This document shows, piece by piece, positions 61,564 to 64,000 of a stretch of 64,000 bases of DNA (position 1 is its first letter; each line of letters begins with the position of its first letter). Origin of the DNA: JAAYCT01 sp964499575 (GTDB lineage Bacteria > Bacillota > Clostridia > Saccharofermentanales > Saccharofermentanaceae). Below the pieces are notes generated by a model. That model was not told where the DNA came from. It was given only the letters and a program-made list of their open reading frames with translations, and did not search any database. The position numbers were made by a program, and so were the translations under genes. The stretch is taken from assembly GCA_964499575.1 (NCBI GenBank), contig CAZCLK010000004.1:53396-117395 (forward strand), given 5' to 3'.

Positions 61564-63999
61564 ATGAAATTCGGCTATTTTGACGACCAGAACCGCGAAT
61601 ATGTCATCCAAACTCCTCAAACCCCCTTCCCATGGATCAATTATCTGGGTAACAGAGACTTTTTCGGGCTGATATCGAATACGGCCGGAGGGTATAATTT
61701 TTATAAAGACGCCCGCCTGCGCAGGATCACGCGCTTTCGCTACAACAACATCCCGGTGGACAACGGCGGACGCTACTATTACGTCAAAGACGGTGACACC
61801 GTCTGGAATCCCGGTTTCAAGCCCTGTAAGACAGGACCCGACGACTATGAGTGCCGCCACGGCTTGGGGTATACGCGGATCACGTCCGCGAAGAACGGCG
61901 TCTCGGCGTCGCTTCTGGCATTTGTTCCGCTTGATTATAACGGCGAGGTCAACCAACTGACTCTGAAGAACAACACCGCGGAAACCAAGCAAATCCAACT
62001 GTTTTCACTGCGGGAATGGTGTCTGTGGGATGCGTCGGACGATATGCTCAACTTCCAGCGCAATTTCTCGACGGGACAGGTCGAGGTCAAGGACAGCGTT
62101 ATTTACCATAAGACCGAATACCGCGAGCGAAGAAATCACTACGCTTTTTTCTCCGTGAATGCAAAGATCGACGGGTTCGATTCTCAGCTTCAGGATTTTC
62201 TGGGCATGTACAACGGCTTTGACGCGCCGCAGGCTGTTCTTTCGGGCTCCGCAACCGGATCTGTCGGAGACGGATGGCAGCCGTGCGCCAGCCATCAGAT
62301 CAACGTAACGCTCCTGCCGGACGAGGAAAAATCATTTATCTTCATTCTCGGTTATGTCGAAGTTCCGGAAGCAGACAAGTGGGAATCCCCGCACGTAATC
62401 AACAAAAAGCCCGCGCTCCAAATGATCGATCAGTTCTCAACCGACGGTCAGGTCGAGCGTGCCATGGCTTCGCTGGCGTCTTACTGGGAGCGCCTGTTGC
62501 GCCTTTATCGCGTCGATATCGACGATGAGAAAACGGCGCGCATGGTCAATATCTGGAATCCGTACCAGTGTATGGTCACGTTCAACATGAGTCGCTCCGC
62601 TTCGTACTTTGAGTCCGGCGTCGGCCGCGGCCTGGGCTTCCGCGATTCTTCACAGGACCTTTTAGGCTTTGTCCACCAGATTCCCGAACGCGCCCGGGAG
62701 CGGATTCTCGATATTGCCTCAACCCAATTCAGAGACGGCGGCTGTTACCATCAATACCAACCGCTCACCAAGAAGGGCAACAACGATATCGGCGGAGGTT
62801 TTAATGACGACCCGCTCTGGCTCATCGCCGGAACGGCGGCGTACATCAAAGAGACCGGGGACTTTTCGATTCTCGACGAACAAACCCCGTATGACAGTAA
62901 TCCGGACGATACCGGAACGCTTCTGGAGCATCTGACCGCGTCCTTCAATCATGTCGTCGAAAACAAAGGCCCCCACGGTTTGCCGCTCATCGGGCGTGCG
63001 GACTGGAACGACTGCCTCAATCTGAACTGCCATTCGACCGAACCCGGACAATCCTTCCAGACTTACGGAACCGCCGACGGCCGAGTCGCGGAGTCCGTCC
63101 TGATCGCCGGCATGTTTGTCGCCATCGGGCCGGAACTCGTCGAACTTTATAAACGAAAAGGCTTGGATTCAAAAGCGCACGAGGCACAACAGGAAATCGA
63201 AAAGATGCGTCAGACCGTCCTTACGCACGGCTATGACGGAGAATGGTTCCTTCGCGCGTATGACGCGTTCGGCGAAAAGATCGGGTCCAAGGATTGCGAA
63301 GAAGGAAAGATATTTATCGAATCACAAGGCTATTGCGTCATGGCGGGCATCGGCGTCGAGGACGGAAAAGCGCTTAAGGCACTGAATTCGGTTCGCGACA
63401 TTCTCGAGTGCGATCACGGCATCGTGATCCAACAGCCGGCCTACCAGACATATCACTCCAATTTAGGCGAATGCTCTTCTTATCCGCCCGGATATAAGGA
63501 AAACGCCGGCATTTTCTGCCACAACAATCCGTGGATCATGATCGCCGAGACCGTTCTCGGAAGAGGCGACCGGGCGTTTGACCTGTATCGGAAGATCTGT
63601 CCCGCTTATCGCGAAGAGATCAGCGATCTGCACCGGATGGAACCCTATGTCTATTCCCAGATGATCGCCGGAAAAGACGCCGGTCGCATGGGCGAGGCGA
63701 AGAACTCATGGCTTACGGGAACGGCCGCCTGGAACTTTGTCGCAATCTCCCAGGCGATACTCGGCATCAAGCCGCAGTACGACGGCCTCCTCGTAGACCC
63801 CTGCATTCCGTCGGTTTGGGAAAAATATACGGTCACCCGGGTCTTCCGCGGAGCCATCTATGAGATTCATGTGTCCAATCCGGGTAACGTCCAGAAGGGC
63901 GTCCGTTCAATTACGGTCGACGGTAAACCGATCGAGGGCAACATTTTGCCGGTTCTCAAGGAAGGCGAAAAGCACAGGATCGAGGTCGTGATGGGCTGA
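61564..63999 (+). CDS. Cellobiose phosphorylase (glycoside hydrolase family 94)
   Basis: An 811-residue GH94 phosphorylase that splits cellobiose with phosphate into glucose 1-phosphate and glucose. Key segments: the N-terminal beta-sandwich (PFPWINYLGNRDFFGLISNTAGG), GRGLGFRDSSQDLLGF, GGCYHQYQPLTKKGNNDIGGGFNDDP, the catalytic D480-W-N-D483 region (GRADWNDCLNL) and NSWLTGTAAWNF. These match cellobiose phosphorylase better than the chitobiose enzyme. Length is normal and the gene is complete. It lacks a signal peptide, so it works in the cytoplasm after uptake of cellobiose. Confidence 0.92.
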   Translation: MKFGYFDDQNREYVIQTPQTPFPWINYLGNRDFFGLISNTAGGYNFYKDARLRRITRFRYNNIPVDNGGRYYYVKDGDTVWNPGFKPCKTGPDDYECRHGLGYTRITSAKNGVSASLLAFVPLDYNGEVNQLTLKNNTAETKQIQLFSLREWCLWDASDDMLNFQRNFSTGQVEVKDSVIYHKTEYRERRNHYAFFSVNAKIDGFDSQLQDFLGMYNGFDAPQAVLSGSATGSVGDGWQPCASHQINVTLLPDEEKSFIFILGYVEVPEADKWESPHVINKKPALQMIDQFSTDGQVERAMASLASYWERLLRLYRVDIDDEKTARMVNIWNPYQCMVTFNMSRSASYFESGVGRGLGFRDSSQDLLGFVHQIPERARERILDIASTQFRDGGCYHQYQPLTKKGNNDIGGGFNDDPLWLIAGTAAYIKETGDFSILDEQTPYDSNPDDTGTLLEHLTASFNHVVENKGPHGLPLIGRADWNDCLNLNCHSTEPGQSFQTYGTADGRVAESVLIAGMFVAIGPELVELYKRKGLDSKAHEAQQEIEKMRQTVLTHGYDGEWFLRAYDAFGEKIGSKDCEEGKIFIESQGYCVMAGIGVEDGKALKALNSVRDILECDHGIVIQQPAYQTYHSNLGECSSYPPGYKENAGIFCHNNPWIMIAETVLGRGDRAFDLYRKICPAYREEISDLHRMEPYVYSQMIAGKDAGRMGEAKNSWLTGTAAWNFVAISQAILGIKPQYDGLLVDPCIPSVWEKYTVTRVFRGAIYEIHVSNPGNVQKGVRSITVDGKPIEGNILPVLKEGEKHRIEVVMG

Positions 64000-64000
64000 T

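Overview
The window looks like a chromosomal segment of a fermentative Gram-positive bacterium of the Bacillota, probably class Clostridia. Evidence: GGAGG-type ribosome binding sites, many 4-base ATGA gene overlaps, lipoprotein signals, an ApbE/NusG-domain-II/Gx-transporter trio, a D-lactate dehydrogenase, a fused Nfn-type flavoprotein, cellobiose phosphorylase and a CotH-type kinase. Base composition is moderately GC-rich and even. I see no insertion sequence, integrase, phage gene or CRISPR array. The species cannot be named from this sequence alone.

Layout. 1-5.8 kb: housekeeping operon (end of an unknown gene, pth, mfd, a cyclase-family metal hydrolase, a membrane-anchored protein), then tRNA-Arg(CCG). 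6.2-14.9 kb: mostly single genes (PAP2 phosphatase, dus, HerA-like ATPase, VanY-type carboxypeptidase, DUF4203-like membrane protein, SulP transporter, NAD-dependent epimerase-like protein, COG2426 membrane protein) plus a candidate structured small RNA at about 14.24-14.33 kb. 14.9-18.1 kb: a 2-hydroxyacid dehydrogenase coupled to a fused NfnB-NfnA-like flavoprotein. 18.4-20.1 kb: a GGDEF-EAL protein with both motifs intact.

20.2-32.8 kb is an export and surface region on the + strand. It holds two paralogous large solute-binding lipoproteins, two sugar-type ABC permeases with no ATPase gene, an HlyD-like adaptor with a long coiled coil, a MacB-periplasmic-domain protein with only two membrane segments, then ApbE, a NusG-II protein and a Gx transporter. 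32.8-38.9 kb: NAD(P)HX epimerase, D-lactate dehydrogenase, a TPR/TolB-like protein and two lipoproteins (DUF3298 and CAP domains). 38.98-40.15 kb: two GNAT acetyltransferases.

Two loci look least described. (a) 40.2-46.2 kb, + strand, behind a clear promoter: a GNAT-like protein, a GH3-family acyl-adenylate/amide synthetase, two B12-binding-type radical SAM enzymes and a second GNAT-like protein. All are overlapping or nearly so. It resembles a small biosynthetic pathway of unknown product. (b) 55.8-47.1 kb, - strand, eight genes: polytopic membrane protein, processive-type family 2 glycosyltransferase, a bactofilin-like/leucine-rich-repeat hybrid, a DHHW-like protein with a degenerate motif, a DUF4203-like membrane protein, a VTC polyphosphate-polymerase-domain protein, DUF4956 and CotH. 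I read it as a cell-surface polymer assembly and phosphorylation locus.

56-64 kb: tRNA-Ala(GGC), three tandem GT39-like membrane glycosyltransferases (the first two duplicated together with their promoter region), and a complete GH94 cellobiose phosphorylase behind a LacI-family-like operator.
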